Source: Desulfobacterales bacterium | GTDB taxonomy: Bacteria; Desulfobacterota; Desulfobacteria; Desulfobacterales; RPRI01 | Reading direction: 5' to 3' | DNA: 22,179 nucleotides | Assembly (NCBI GenBank): GCA_020052975.1 | Contig: JAGVOC010000410.1 | Span: 1 to 22,179 of the forward strand | Part shown: positions 5,229 to 12,452 of the stretch, one piece after another | Numbering within the stretch: position 1 is the first letter of the stretch | How the letters are laid out: each line of letters begins with the position of its first letter | Program-made: the position numbers and the translations under genes | Notes under the pieces: generated by a model | What the model was told of the DNA's origin: nothing | Databases searched by the model: none | What the model saw: only the letters and a program-made list of their open reading frames with translations

Positions 5229-7055
5229 CTATATTGTTATCACGAGTTTGCCGAAATAAACCCTTCCAAGCCAATCCTTGTCCGGTTCACCATAATCAGA
5301 ATTAAAAATATTGTCTATGTCGAATGAAGCAGTTATGTTTTTTGTAATTTCCTTGATTATTTTCAGACTTGAGACTGAGTAGCCTTTTATTTCAGTTGTA
5401 TTTGTCTCATTGCTGAAAGATTCAGAATAATAGTTTGTCCTCCAGTGCAGAGAGGCAAGCCAGCGCTTGATTTCATAATCCAGTCCGATATTAACTGTAT
5501 TCTGCGGGCTGTAAGGCAGTTCCTTGTTAAGTTCTTTATTCTCGGTGTCAAGATATGAATACCCCAGATTCATGAAAAGATTTTCAATAACCGCAGATTT
5601 GATGCTGAACTCAAGCCCTTGCGTATATGCTTCCCTTACATTCTTCCATGTACGGACAGGCACATTATTTATTTGATCCGGAGTGTCTACTGCAACAATA
5701 ATATCTTTAACATCATTTCTGAACAGGCTCAGATTGGCGGATATCTTATCTGAAATAACCTGTTCAATTCCGGCAGAATAGCCCCATGAAACTTCCGGAT
5801 CCAAATCCGGATTCGGTCTGTTCCACCAATTCCCGTGTTTGAAAAACACATAAAGCTGTCTGATTGTCGGTGATTTGAATGCCCTGCCTGCTGATGCCCT
5901 CAGTCTCGTTTTGTCGGTAATCTCCCACAGAATGCTTGCTTTAGGGTTGAACTCGGTACCATACAGTGAAAAATTATCTATCCTGCCGCCTATAACAATA
6001 CTAAAAGGTTTGGGGGTCATCTCATCCTGAAGATAAAAACTCCAGACAGTATCATTTTCGTCTGCAAAACTTGCATCAATATCCCGAAGCAGATATTCAG
6101 CCCCTGCCGTTGCAAGGTGCGTATTACCGAAAGGTCTGGAATATTGCAGTTCCGCCTGTGTATACGTGATATCCCCAAAGCGCCGGGTATATCCGGGAGA
6201 GAAACTGTCCATATCGAGTCTGTTCCAGTATCCTTTAACCTTAAGGACTGATGTGTCCGGTAAAGTCAATTCCAGAGACGGGCTAAACCTGAGTTTCTCA
6301 TCGATCTGATACTGCCACTCCGATTTGTCATAATTTATCCCAACTGAAGCATTGATTTTTTCTGAGATATCATATGACAGTTTCGTTAATATATGCCGTG
6401 CTTCGAACTCGTCTTCCGACGCACTGTAACGACCCCTTTCAGATTTCTCATGCTGGGCGCTGATTAACACTCCGAAGTCCTTAATTTTTTGACCGTAACT
6501 GATACTTGCTAAAGATGTTTCCTCCGAACCATATCCTCCGCTTAATGTGAACAACGGTTTTTCGGGTATCGGTTTTGTAATTATATTTACAACACCTGCC
6601 ACCGCATCGCTCCCATACAGGACAGAGCCTGGTCCTTTTACAATTTCAATCCTCTCGATCATTTCAGGCGGTATCTGGTTAATGCTTATTCCATACTCGC
6701 CCATGCCGCCTCCCAGCACCCTTTCACCATCAATAAGAACAAGCCCGTATCCTTTATCAAAATCAAATCCCCTTAACCTCGAGAGATAGGACGAAGACCC
6801 GGGTACATTCTCCCCTCTTATATAAAACCCGGGGACATCCTTCAGAACTTCAGATACATTTTTTGCATTTGAATCCTCGATAGCATCCTTGCTTATCAGG
6901 ACAGTCTCGACAGGTACATCTTCCAAGGTGTGCGGTGTTTTTGTTGCGGTAACAACGATCTCTTCCATTTTTGCATCTTTCGCCTCTTCAGCGCATATCG
7001 GTGAAATGCCTGCTAATAGGAACAGGACCAAAAAAATTTTAAAAACCATATTCAC
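5229..7055 (-). CDS. TonB-dependent outer-membrane receptor (probable metal complex uptake)
   Basis: This 608-residue protein has a signal peptide (about 1-22, ending ISPICA), a TonB-box-like MEEIVVTATKTP (about 30-41) and a plug domain (about 45-160). The plug shows DVPGFYIRGEN, RIEIVKGPGSVLYGSDAVAGVVNIITK and the LIDGERVLGGG segment. A 22-strand barrel follows to the C-terminus, including RLRASAGRAFKSPTIRQLY and the NP-x-LDPE-x-SWGYSAGIEQ segment. The length fits smaller receptors (BtuB/CirA-like, about 600-660). These proteins import scarce ligands across the outer membrane using TonB energy; the tonB-exbBD genes are 3 kb away. Co-transcription with DUF4198 and CbiL/NikL-like genes, plus the His-rich peptide, favours nickel or cobalt. 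Iron chelates, cobalamin or haem remain possible. Confidence 0.92.
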   Translation of the reverse strand: MNMVFKIFLVLFLLAGISPICAEEAKDAKMEEIVVTATKTPHTLEDVPVETVLISKDAIEDSNAKNVSEVLKDVPGFYIRGENVPGSSSYLSRLRGFDFDKGYGLVLIDGERVLGGGMGEYGISINQIPPEMIERIEIVKGPGSVLYGSDAVAGVVNIITKPIPEKPLFTLSGGYGSEETSLASISYGQKIKDFGVLISAQHEKSERGRYSASEDEFEARHILTKLSYDISEKINASVGINYDKSEWQYQIDEKLRFSPSLELTLPDTSVLKVKGYWNRLDMDSFSPGYTRRFGDITYTQAELQYSRPFGNTHLATAGAEYLLRDIDASFADENDTVWSFYLQDEMTPKPFSIVIGGRIDNFSLYGTEFNPKASILWEITDKTRLRASAGRAFKSPTIRQLYVFFKHGNWWNRPNPDLDPEVSWGYSAGIEQVISDKISANLSLFRNDVKDIIVAVDTPDQINNVPVRTWKNVREAYTQGLEFSIKSAVIENLFMNLGYSYLDTENKELNKELPYSPQNTVNIGLDYEIKRWLASLHWRTNYYSESFSNETNTTEIKGYSVSSLKIIKEITKNITASFDIDNIFNSDYGEPDKDWLGRVYFGKLVITI

Positions 7056-7401
7056 TCCTCCTTTTTAAATCCCCCCTTCTCTGCTAAAATGAAAAGGGGC
7101 GTTGTGTTTCGCAGCGTTACCCTACAGGGCAGGGTGTCCCCCCAAGGTCATCCCTGCCCCTGATTATTTCTGAGCTTCAAATCTCAATGCTCAAAGCTTG
7201 ATTCCGACTGCTCTCACCCCCTTTTAGAACCGCTCTTTTTTTAGCAGATACCAAAGTCCGCTCCGTTTCCATAAATGTCATAAAAGCAGGGTGCGGGGAT
7301 GGCTCCCGCACCCCTTTATCCTCCGGAGGGTTAGCAAGTTCCAGAGGAAATCTATCCTCCTTTTTGCCATTGTGGAAACCTGCAATGAAATAGCCAAGAA
7401 A
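7056..7401 (-). other. Noncoding region upstream of the receptor operon with GC-rich hairpins
   Basis: These 346 bases contain no gene I can support. An AGGAG-type site (GGAGGAG) precedes the receptor ATG. Two strong hairpins stand out: 7126-7161 (AGGGCAGGG against CCCTGCCCCT, one bulge) and 7289-7313 (GGGTGCGGG against CCCGCACCC, 9 bp, 7-nt loop). A palindrome CCTCCGGAGG lies at 7320-7329. If transcription starts at the RNA copy 2 promoter and reads through, this is a structured 5' leader. I found no B12 box and no convincing match to a riboswitch class I can recall. Confidence 0.4.
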
Positions 7402-7508
7402 ATAAAAAAGCCACGAACGCAATGCCTGCACGGCATCTGTTGCCTTCGTGGCTTCGTATTCTCTTTTTGTTAAATCTATTGCTGCGTCCTGAACTTCGTG
7501 CTCAGGAT
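7402..7508 (-). ncRNA. Candidate structured RNA, copy 2 (small RNA or receptor-operon leader)
   Basis: This has the same plan as the locus at 2288-2393. A TTGACA-18 bp-TATCTT promoter is followed six bases later by a 5' hairpin (about 7487-7508; arms TCCTGAGC and GTTCAGGA, fully paired with one G-T). An A-rich linker leads to a terminator hairpin with arms GAAGCCACGAA and TTCGTGGCTTT, an inner stem ATGCC/GGCAT and a T6 tail (7409-7404). Loops and linker differ between copies while stems are kept, including a position that pairs here but is mismatched in copy 1. It lies about 350 bp upstream of the receptor gene in the same orientation and about 70 bp past the end of the second ATPase gene. 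It may also end that transcript. Confidence 0.5.
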
Positions 7509-7514
7509 GTCTCT

Positions 7515-7544
7515 AAGATACTGGAGTATTCCTCAATATGTCAA
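7515..7544 (-). promoter_or_regulatory. Sigma70-type promoter of RNA copy 2
   Basis: On the minus strand TTGACA (7539-7544, exact) and TATCTT (7515-7520, 4 of 6) are separated by 18 bp, giving a start near 7508 at the foot of the 5' hairpin. The ten bases TTGACATATT are identical to those of copy 1, while most of the spacer differs. That pattern is expected if the promoter elements are what is conserved. Confidence 0.52.
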
Positions 7545-7579
7545 GACGAAGGTGAGAGTTTAATGCATATTGGGAATTA

Positions 7580-8821
7580 TTACAAAAGCTCAAAAAAAGG
7601 AATGAACTTTACCCTTGTATTGCCTATTTTCTCTTCATCATGAAACGCTACATTTACAACCCATGCCTCTGCCGGATTATATCTGCTGATAAACCCTCTC
7701 AGCGAGCGGCCAATCTCTTTACCCTTCAGTTCCCTGCATTTCACCTCTACCGGCAAAACCTCATCTCCCCTGTGTATTGCAAAATCTACCTCTGCTCTGT
7801 CTTTTGTCCGCCAGAAATGTATCGTACTGCTGTCATGTTGTGTCTTTTCTGAAAGTAAATGATATATAAGATTTTGGAAAACAAAGCCCATTTCGGAAAG
7901 CATCGAATGGCCTCCAAACTGGCGGACAGCGAAGTTTCTCATACCTGTATCATAAAAATACATCACAGGAGATTTGCTGATTTCCTTCCGAAGGTTTCTG
8001 AAATAAGGGGTAAGCCTCTTTATCACAAACGTCTTCTCAGCGTATGCCACATAGTTTTTCACGGTCTGCACAGATATGCCCAGTGTGGAAGAAAGCTCGT
8101 TAATATTAAGCATATTCCCTATCTGGCCTGCCAGCAGTTTTATAAGGTTCCCGAATGCATCGATCCGTTCAACCTTTAGAAGATAAGCGATGTCTTTCTC
8201 GATATAGCTCCTGTAAATCTCGTCTATGATCTTCAGTTTCTCCTCACGGATGTCCTCCAGGATGACCCTCGGGTATCCCCCGAAATTGAGATATTCCATG
8301 AGAAGGCTCATGCTTTCAGACTTGCGGATCTGAAAAAAATTGTTTATTCTGTCTTCGTAGCTGTAGTCTGTTTTAAAGTTTATGAATTCCCTCAGCGTAA
8401 CAGTATTAAGTTCAAACCTCCTCTTTCTGCCGGAGAGGGATTCATGCACCTTTTCTTTCAGTTCAACACTTCCTGAACCGGAAATGATAAATTTACAGGG
8501 CGTCTGCATATCATAAATACCTTTGAGGAAAAGGCCTGCATTTTCCTTTCTCTGTATCTCATCAATAAAAACGTACCCCCTGTTTTTTCCGAACTCCAAC
8601 CGGACTCTGTCCAGGAGCGCTGTCTGGGATACAAAATGAGGCAGGTCTCTCTCGAAATCTAGGCTGAGAAAAAGTGTTTTTTCACCTTTCCCGGTCAGAT
8701 AATCCTGTAATTGGAGCATAAGGGTAGTCTTTCCTGCCTGACGCGGGCCAGTAATGAGAGACATCTCTTTACTGGGCAGATGTTTCACCAAATCATCGAG
8801 CAGGTATCTTTTAATAAACAT
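7580..8821 (-). CDS. AAA (AAA_14)-DUF4143 ATP-binding protein, copy 2
   Basis: This 413-residue protein has a P-loop ATPase N-domain: Walker A GPRQAGKTT (25-33), Walker B GYVFIDEIQ (about 87-95) and sensor FIISGSGSVEL. A winged-helix-like segment follows (INELSSTLGISVQTVKNYV). The DUF4143 C-domain carries FWRTKDRAEVDFAI and VLPVEVKCRE, the E-V-D...E-V-K pattern of PD-(D/E)XK-like folds. It belongs to the same broad family as the protein at 2523-3686, but sequence and orientation differ, so it is not a recent duplicate. The function of the family is not established. It lies between His-rich peptide copy 2 and RNA copy 2, mirroring the context of the first ATPase. No strong ribosome-binding site is visible. 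The AT-rich 8822-8970 upstream shows nothing else. Confidence 0.88.
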   Translation of the reverse strand: MFIKRYLLDDLVKHLPSKEMSLITGPRQAGKTTLMLQLQDYLTGKGEKTLFLSLDFERDLPHFVSQTALLDRVRLEFGKNRGYVFIDEIQRKENAGLFLKGIYDMQTPCKFIISGSGSVELKEKVHESLSGRKRRFELNTVTLREFINFKTDYSYEDRINNFFQIRKSESMSLLMEYLNFGGYPRVILEDIREEKLKIIDEIYRSYIEKDIAYLLKVERIDAFGNLIKLLAGQIGNMLNINELSSTLGISVQTVKNYVAYAEKTFVIKRLTPYFRNLRKEISKSPVMYFYDTGMRNFAVRQFGGHSMLSEMGFVFQNLIYHLLSEKTQHDSSTIHFWRTKDRAEVDFAIHRGDEVLPVEVKCRELKGKEIGRSLRGFISRYNPAEAWVVNVAFHDEEKIGNTRVKFIPFFELL

Positions 8822-8970
8822 ATATTATTTTAAGTACGAGAATAATAAAAGTCAATATTCGTAATAATTGTGCAAGAATTCATTGAATATGCTCTGAAGT
8901 TCATAAATGCAAATAAAACAATGACCTGAATTGAAAAAGTAATTCGTGGAAATATTCATAAATATTGATT

Positions 8971-9057
8971 AAAAAAAGGGAAGCCACGAATACCTCCCAA
9001 GTCTTCTGACCCGGTTATAGCCTTCGTGGCTTGTTTCTTAAAAACTATGGCTTCCCT
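8971..9057 (-). terminator. Terminator of His-rich peptide locus 2
   Basis: This is the second copy of the element at 3745-3831, 87 bp, 80 of 87 identical by my count. Minus-strand arms are 9057-9048 (AGGGAAGCCA) and 8986-8977, followed by a T run (8977-8971). The alternative middle arm AAGCCACGAA is also kept. It ends one base before the peptide's TAG stop. Confidence 0.7.
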
Positions 9058-9219
9058 CTAATGACAGCACTTGTGCTCGTGTTTGTGATGCTCGTCATCG
9101 TGCGTATGCTCATGGGCATGCTTTTCCGTTAAATGTTTATGCTCGTGACCATCGTGCGTATGAGTCATTTCCTTGTGCTCATGCTCGTGTTCATGCTTAT
9201 CCTTGTTATGGCAGCAGAT
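9058..9219 (-). CDS. His/Cys-rich small peptide, copy 2, with ATC in place of the ATG start
   Basis: This 54-codon frame matches the gene at 3832-3993 with no indel. By my alignment 45 of 53 positions are identical, and all 19 His and 4 Cys are kept. The ribosome-binding site GGAGGTG and terminator are also kept. The codon at the start position is ATC (9217-9219), a TGA lies in frame six bases upstream, and the first in-frame ATG is codon 18, too close to any Shine-Dalgarno to be convincing. Either the gene starts weakly at AUC (known for very few genes, which use non-canonical AUN starts), or it is a recently inactivated copy. Changes are mostly synonymous or conservative (S to T, D to E, K to E), so it was under selection until recently. 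If expressed it would bind metal like copy 1. Confidence 0.6.
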   Translation of the reverse strand: MCCHNKDKHEHEHEHKEMTHTHDGHEHKHLTEKHAHEHTHDDEHHKHEHKCCH

Positions 9220-9293
9220 CTCTCATCACCTCCTTTCTCTTTCTTACTTTAATACGTATACGCGATGACACGTCCTGATCACTTCATACTGAT

Positions 9294-9386
9294 CCATCTT
9301 GAGCACTCCTTTCCCTCCTCTCCCTAATTTCGGATTGCCAAAACAACTTCAATCCAATTTAGCACGAGGAGCTATGCTCAAGATGG
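9294..9386. repeat. 12-bp perfect inverted repeat flanking a 69-bp noncoding segment
   Basis: CCATCTTGAGCA (9294-9305) and TGCTCAAGATGG (9375-9386) are exact reverse complements. The segment between them has no gene. The right arm runs into the tandem repeats at 9384-9437, so this may be part of the same mobile-element relic. The stretch 9220-9293 shows only the ribosome-binding site of peptide copy 2 and AT-rich sequence. Confidence 0.5.
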
Positions 9387-9437
9387 TCAATTTTCGGTTA
9401 TCACTACCCCACTTTGCTGGTCAATTTTAGGTTATCA
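9384..9437. mobile_element. Tandem 20-bp repeats resembling an IS terminal region (possible IS21-type relic)
   Basis: TGGTCAATTTTCGGTTATCA (9384-9403) and TGGTCAATTTTAGGTTATCA (9418-9437) differ at one base and start 34 bp apart. Multiple short direct repeats inside the ends are a feature of IS21-family elements, and this motif resembles ends I remember from that family; I cannot verify it here. No transposase or helper ATPase is present, so it would be a solo end or relic. Confidence 0.38.
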
Positions 9438-9483
9438 AAACTAACAGGTGTTATTGAGAATGAAAATAGGCCAAGCTACCGAT

Positions 9484-9517
9484 GGCTGAATATTTATGCA
9501 TATTCGGCCTTTTATTT
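9484..9517 (+). terminator. Intrinsic terminator before the signalling island
   Basis: GGCTGAATAT (9484-9493) pairs with ATATTCGGCC (9500-9509) with one G-T, a 6-nt loop and a TTTTATTT tail. It insulates the plus-strand signalling genes from upstream transcription. No plus-strand gene lies just upstream, so whatever it once ended is gone or noncoding. Confidence 0.6.
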
Positions 9518-9580
9518 GATATCCTATTCGAAGAAAACAAACATGTGTAGGAGCAAATACAAAAGATAGAGAAGCGATAT

Positions 9581-10939
9581 ATGAAAAAGCAATCCAATCC
9601 TAAGAAAAACAAAACTTCTTTATGTGAAAAGAGTATCGGACTCGGCGAATGTTCTACAAGAAAAAGCTATCATCCCTTGTTTCAGGAGAAACTAAAATAT
9701 TTAGAAGATGCAAAGAAAAAGGCAGAAGAGAGTGAGAATAAATTCAGGGCATTGTTCGAAAACATAGCAGACGGGGTATTGGTCGCAGATATTGAAACAA
9801 AGAAGTTTAAACTCGGCAACAACATGATATGCGAGATGCTGGGTTATACGCAGGAAGAGCTTATGAGGCTCGGAGTTAGGGATATTCATCCCCAGGAACA
9901 GCTGCCGCACGTTTTGGAGCAATTTGAGAAGATAGCAAGAAAAGAGATTTCGATGCCTACAAATATACCTGTAAAAAGAAAAGAAGGCGGCATCTTTTAT
10001 GTAGATATAAATGCAACCTTCTTAACATTGTCAGGCAAAGAATATTTACTGGGTGTTTTCAGGGATGTAACCCGGCGCAAACAGGCAGAAGAGGATTTAC
10101 GGTTTGCGAACATTATCATGAAGACACAGCAAGAAACGTCACTCGACGGCATACTTGTCGTGGATGAGGAAGGGAAGATGATCTCCTTCAATCAACGATT
10201 CATTGATATGTGGGGCATCCCTGCAGATGTCGCAGAATCAAAGTCTGACGAGCGCGCTTTGCAATCAGTATTGGACAGATTGGTTTACCCGGCAGAGTTT
10301 CTTGCGAGGGTAGAATATCTTTACGCTCATCGCAGCGAAAAAAGCTGTGATGAAATAGACCTGATTGACAGCGTCACTTTTGAGCGTTATTCTGCTCCAA
10401 TGTTTGGAGCAGATGGAAAGTATTACGGCCGTGTCTGGTATTTCCGTGACATCACCGGACGTAAACGGGCAGAAGAGGTTCTTAGAGAAAAAGAGAAAGA
10501 ATTGGAGATTAAGGCCCATAATCTTGAAGAAGCAAATATTGCATTAAAAGTTCTGCTGAAGAGAATGGACAAAGACAAAACAGAATTAGAAGAGAAGGTG
10601 CTGTTAAATATAAAAGAACTGGTTGCCCCCTATTTGGAAAAATTGAAAATGACAGGTTTGGATGAAAAGCAGAAGACATATGTAAGTATCCTGGAATCAA
10701 ATATAAACCAGGTCATTTCACCTTTTGCACACAGATTGTCTTCAAAGTTTTTGAATTTAACATCTACAGAGATTCAGATAGCAAATCTTCTGAAGCAAGA
10801 CAAAACGAGTAAGGAAATCAGTAAATTATTAAATTCTTCACCAAGAACTATTGCATTCCACAGAGAAAATATCAGGAAAAAGCTCGGGCTGAATAATAGA
10901 AAAACCAACCTCAAGTCATACTTATTGTCTTTAAATTAA
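9581..10939 (+). CDS. PAS-PAS-LuxR (GerE) transcriptional regulator
   Basis: This 452-residue soluble protein starts with a basic leader carrying the motif IGLGECSTRKSYHP (19-32). PAS 1 (about 54-168) has a PAC end GVFRDVTRRKQAEE; PAS 2 (about 175-297) ends YFRDITGRKRAEE. A coiled coil (297-345) leads to a LuxR-type HTH (about 388-450: LTSTEIQIANLL, KTSKEISKLLNSSPRTIAFHRENIRKKLG). The hydrophobic turn and recognition helix fit DNA binding. No phosphoacceptor receiver or kinase domain is present, so PAS ligand or redox state probably controls DNA binding directly. It is the only DNA-binding output in the island and a candidate end point for its signals. PAS 1 is strikingly like PAS 3 of the protein at 13603-16416 (VRDIHP-E-QLP-VLEQFEK). 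Confidence 0.88.
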   Translation: MKKQSNPKKNKTSLCEKSIGLGECSTRKSYHPLFQEKLKYLEDAKKKAEESENKFRALFENIADGVLVADIETKKFKLGNNMICEMLGYTQEELMRLGVRDIHPQEQLPHVLEQFEKIARKEISMPTNIPVKRKEGGIFYVDINATFLTLSGKEYLLGVFRDVTRRKQAEEDLRFANIIMKTQQETSLDGILVVDEEGKMISFNQRFIDMWGIPADVAESKSDERALQSVLDRLVYPAEFLARVEYLYAHRSEKSCDEIDLIDSVTFERYSAPMFGADGKYYGRVWYFRDITGRKRAEEVLREKEKELEIKAHNLEEANIALKVLLKRMDKDKTELEEKVLLNIKELVAPYLEKLKMTGLDEKQKTYVSILESNINQVISPFAHRLSSKFLNLTSTEIQIANLLKQDKTSKEISKLLNSSPRTIAFHRENIRKKLGLNNRKTNLKSYLLSLN

Positions 10940-10975
10940 TACCAGTTATTTACTGATAAATAACTGGTATTAATT
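10934..10975. terminator. Perfect 19-bp hairpin across the PAS-LuxR stop codon
   Basis: Arms 10934-10952 and 10957-10975 are perfect reverse complements with a CTGA loop. The stem begins in the last sense codon and includes the TAA stop (10937-10939). It is AT-rich and lacks a long T run, so it may act as a weak bidirectional terminator or protect the 3' end. Confidence 0.55.
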
Positions 10976-11038
10976 AGTTATTCTATTCATTTATTCACTA
11001 TGTAATAATAAAATATAACGTTTTTAACTGTTTTTCGG

Positions 11039-11134
11039 GGAGGGCAAGTCTTGTGTAAAGGTAAACTTATGTCTCCCCCCTTGAAGATATTACCTGAACA
11101 CAATGCAGTTTTATTTTTTGCCCTCCTTTTTTTT
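11039..11134 (+). terminator. Strong terminator closing a 96-nt structured segment before the PAS kinase
   Basis: GGAGGGCAA (11039-11047) pairs perfectly with TTGCCCTCC (11118-11126), followed by eight T (11127-11134). Inside, GTGTAAAGGTAA and TTACCTGAACAC pair at 10 of 12 positions, extending the fold. This is the best intrinsic terminator in the right half. The 70-nt interior and its position 33 bp before the next gene fit a small RNA or attenuating leader as well as a plain terminator. I do not recognise an RNA family. The remainder of 10976-11038 is AT-rich with a possible TATAAC -10 near 11014. Confidence 0.6.
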
Positions 11135-11166
11135 AACAAATAAAGCAATAGAAAAATATCTACTTC

Positions 11167-12357
11167 ATGAGGAAAATACACAATATGAAAGAAGAAATTA
11201 TGGCGAAAAAGCAGCTTTTAAATGAATTAATTGACTCTCGTCAACACATTGCAGACCTGGAAGAAAAAGAAACCAGGTATGGAATTGTAGAAAAAGCACT
11301 GAAGGAGAGTGAAGAGCGATATCGTGCTATTGTTGAAGCTTTTGATGGACTCATTTATATTTGTTCACAGGATTACCATATCAGGTTTATGAACAAGAAA
11401 TTCATTGAGCGTACAGGCCATGACGCAACAGGAGAATTATGTTATAAGGCATTGCATGGTCTCGATTCTGTCTGTCCGTGGTGTGTCAATGAGCGTGTAT
11501 TTAAAGGTGAAACCGTACGCTGGGAAATACAGAGTCCTAAAGACAAAAATTGGTATTACATAGTAAATACCCCTATATACCACACGGACGGAACAATATC
11601 CAAACAGGCTATGATTATTGATATCACTGAAATCAAAAGAGTTGAAGAAGAATTACGGCGATTATCAGAAGAGTTGGCCCGATCCAACAAAGAATTAAAA
11701 GATTTTGCTTATATGGCGTCACATGATCTGAAGAAACCTCTGCAATCAATTGAGAGCTTTGCAAAGCTGCTGACCAGACGTTACAAAGGCAAACTCGATG
11801 CAAAAGCCGACGAATTTATCTCGTATATCGTTGAAGGTGTTCAGAGACTGCAAATGCTTATTAAGGACTTGCTGGAATATTCCCAGATTGAAACAAAAGT
11901 GAAAAATATCAAGCTGACTGATTGTTCAATGATATTGAAGGAGGCAATGAGTAATCTGAAGACAGCAATTGAGGAGAGTAATGCTGTAGTAACATATAAC
12001 ACACTGCCGACAATCATGTCCGATCCGCAACAAATGATCAGTCTTTTTCAGAACTTAATTGACAATGCCATCAAATTTCGTAGTAAAAAGGCGCCGAGAG
12101 TTCGTATCTCTGCTGAACGAGAGGAAAATGCATGGCTTTTCTCAATTCGGGATAACGGTATCGGAATAGACCCAAAGGAATCGGAGCGAATATTTGCAAT
12201 GTTCCAGCGACTGCATGCCAGCAGTGACTATCCTGGAACAGGCATAGGCCTGTCAAGCTGCAAAAAAATTGTTGAACGGCATGGCGGAAGAATATGGCTG
12301 GGGTCGGAAACAGGAAAAGGATCAACATTTTACTTTACAATCCCTGACAGAAAATGA
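11167..12357 (+). CDS. PAS-domain sensor histidine kinase (soluble, HisKA-HATPase)
   Basis: This 396-residue cytoplasmic kinase has an N-terminal coiled coil (1-45) and one PAS domain (about 50-158). The PAS has an unusual cysteine site, C92-x4-H97-x5-C103-P-W-C106. HisKA has the phosphoacceptor H186 in MASHDLKKPLQSI. The HATPase_c domain has an N box NLIDNAIKF (296-304), G1 DNGIGID (329-335) and G2 GTGIGL (357-362). No membrane segment is visible, so it senses an internal signal. No receiver is directly adjacent; the receivers at 21.2-22.0 kb are possible partners. Start choice is uncertain: the ATG at 11167 has no clear ribosome-binding site, and in-frame ATGs at 11185 and 11200 are alternatives that leave all domains intact. 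Confidence 0.9.
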   Translation: MRKIHNMKEEIMAKKQLLNELIDSRQHIADLEEKETRYGIVEKALKESEERYRAIVEAFDGLIYICSQDYHIRFMNKKFIERTGHDATGELCYKALHGLDSVCPWCVNERVFKGETVRWEIQSPKDKNWYYIVNTPIYHTDGTISKQAMIIDITEIKRVEEELRRLSEELARSNKELKDFAYMASHDLKKPLQSIESFAKLLTRRYKGKLDAKADEFISYIVEGVQRLQMLIKDLLEYSQIETKVKNIKLTDCSMILKEAMSNLKTAIEESNAVVTYNTLPTIMSDPQQMISLFQNLIDNAIKFRSKKAPRVRISAEREENAWLFSIRDNGIGIDPKESERIFAMFQRLHASSDYPGTGIGLSSCKKIVERHGGRIWLGSETGKGSTFYFTIPDRK

Positions 12358-12452
12358 CCATCACCGACAAAGGAACCCATATGAAAGATGAAAATAAAAC
12401 ACACGAGTAACGTATACATGAATCTGTAAAATGCTAAAAAAGGTGGTTAAGA

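Noticed and set aside
7126..7161. Cobalamin or NiCo riboswitch upstream of the receptor
   Set aside because: I see no B12 box and cannot match the hairpins to the NiCo consensus from memory; kept only as an unexplained structured leader.
7177..7431. 84-aa minus-strand open frame in the receptor leader region
   Set aside because: It starts inside the terminator hairpin of RNA copy 2, has no ribosome-binding site, no recognisable domain, and runs through strong hairpins.
2523..8821. DUF4143 ATPases as a defence or toxin-antitoxin system
   Set aside because: There is no partner gene adjacent to either copy and the family's function is not established, so I only note the repeated context.
12381..12410. 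Nine-codon frame MKDENKTHE between the kinase and dehydrogenase genes
   Set aside because: It is too short, lacks a ribosome-binding site and has no conservation evidence.
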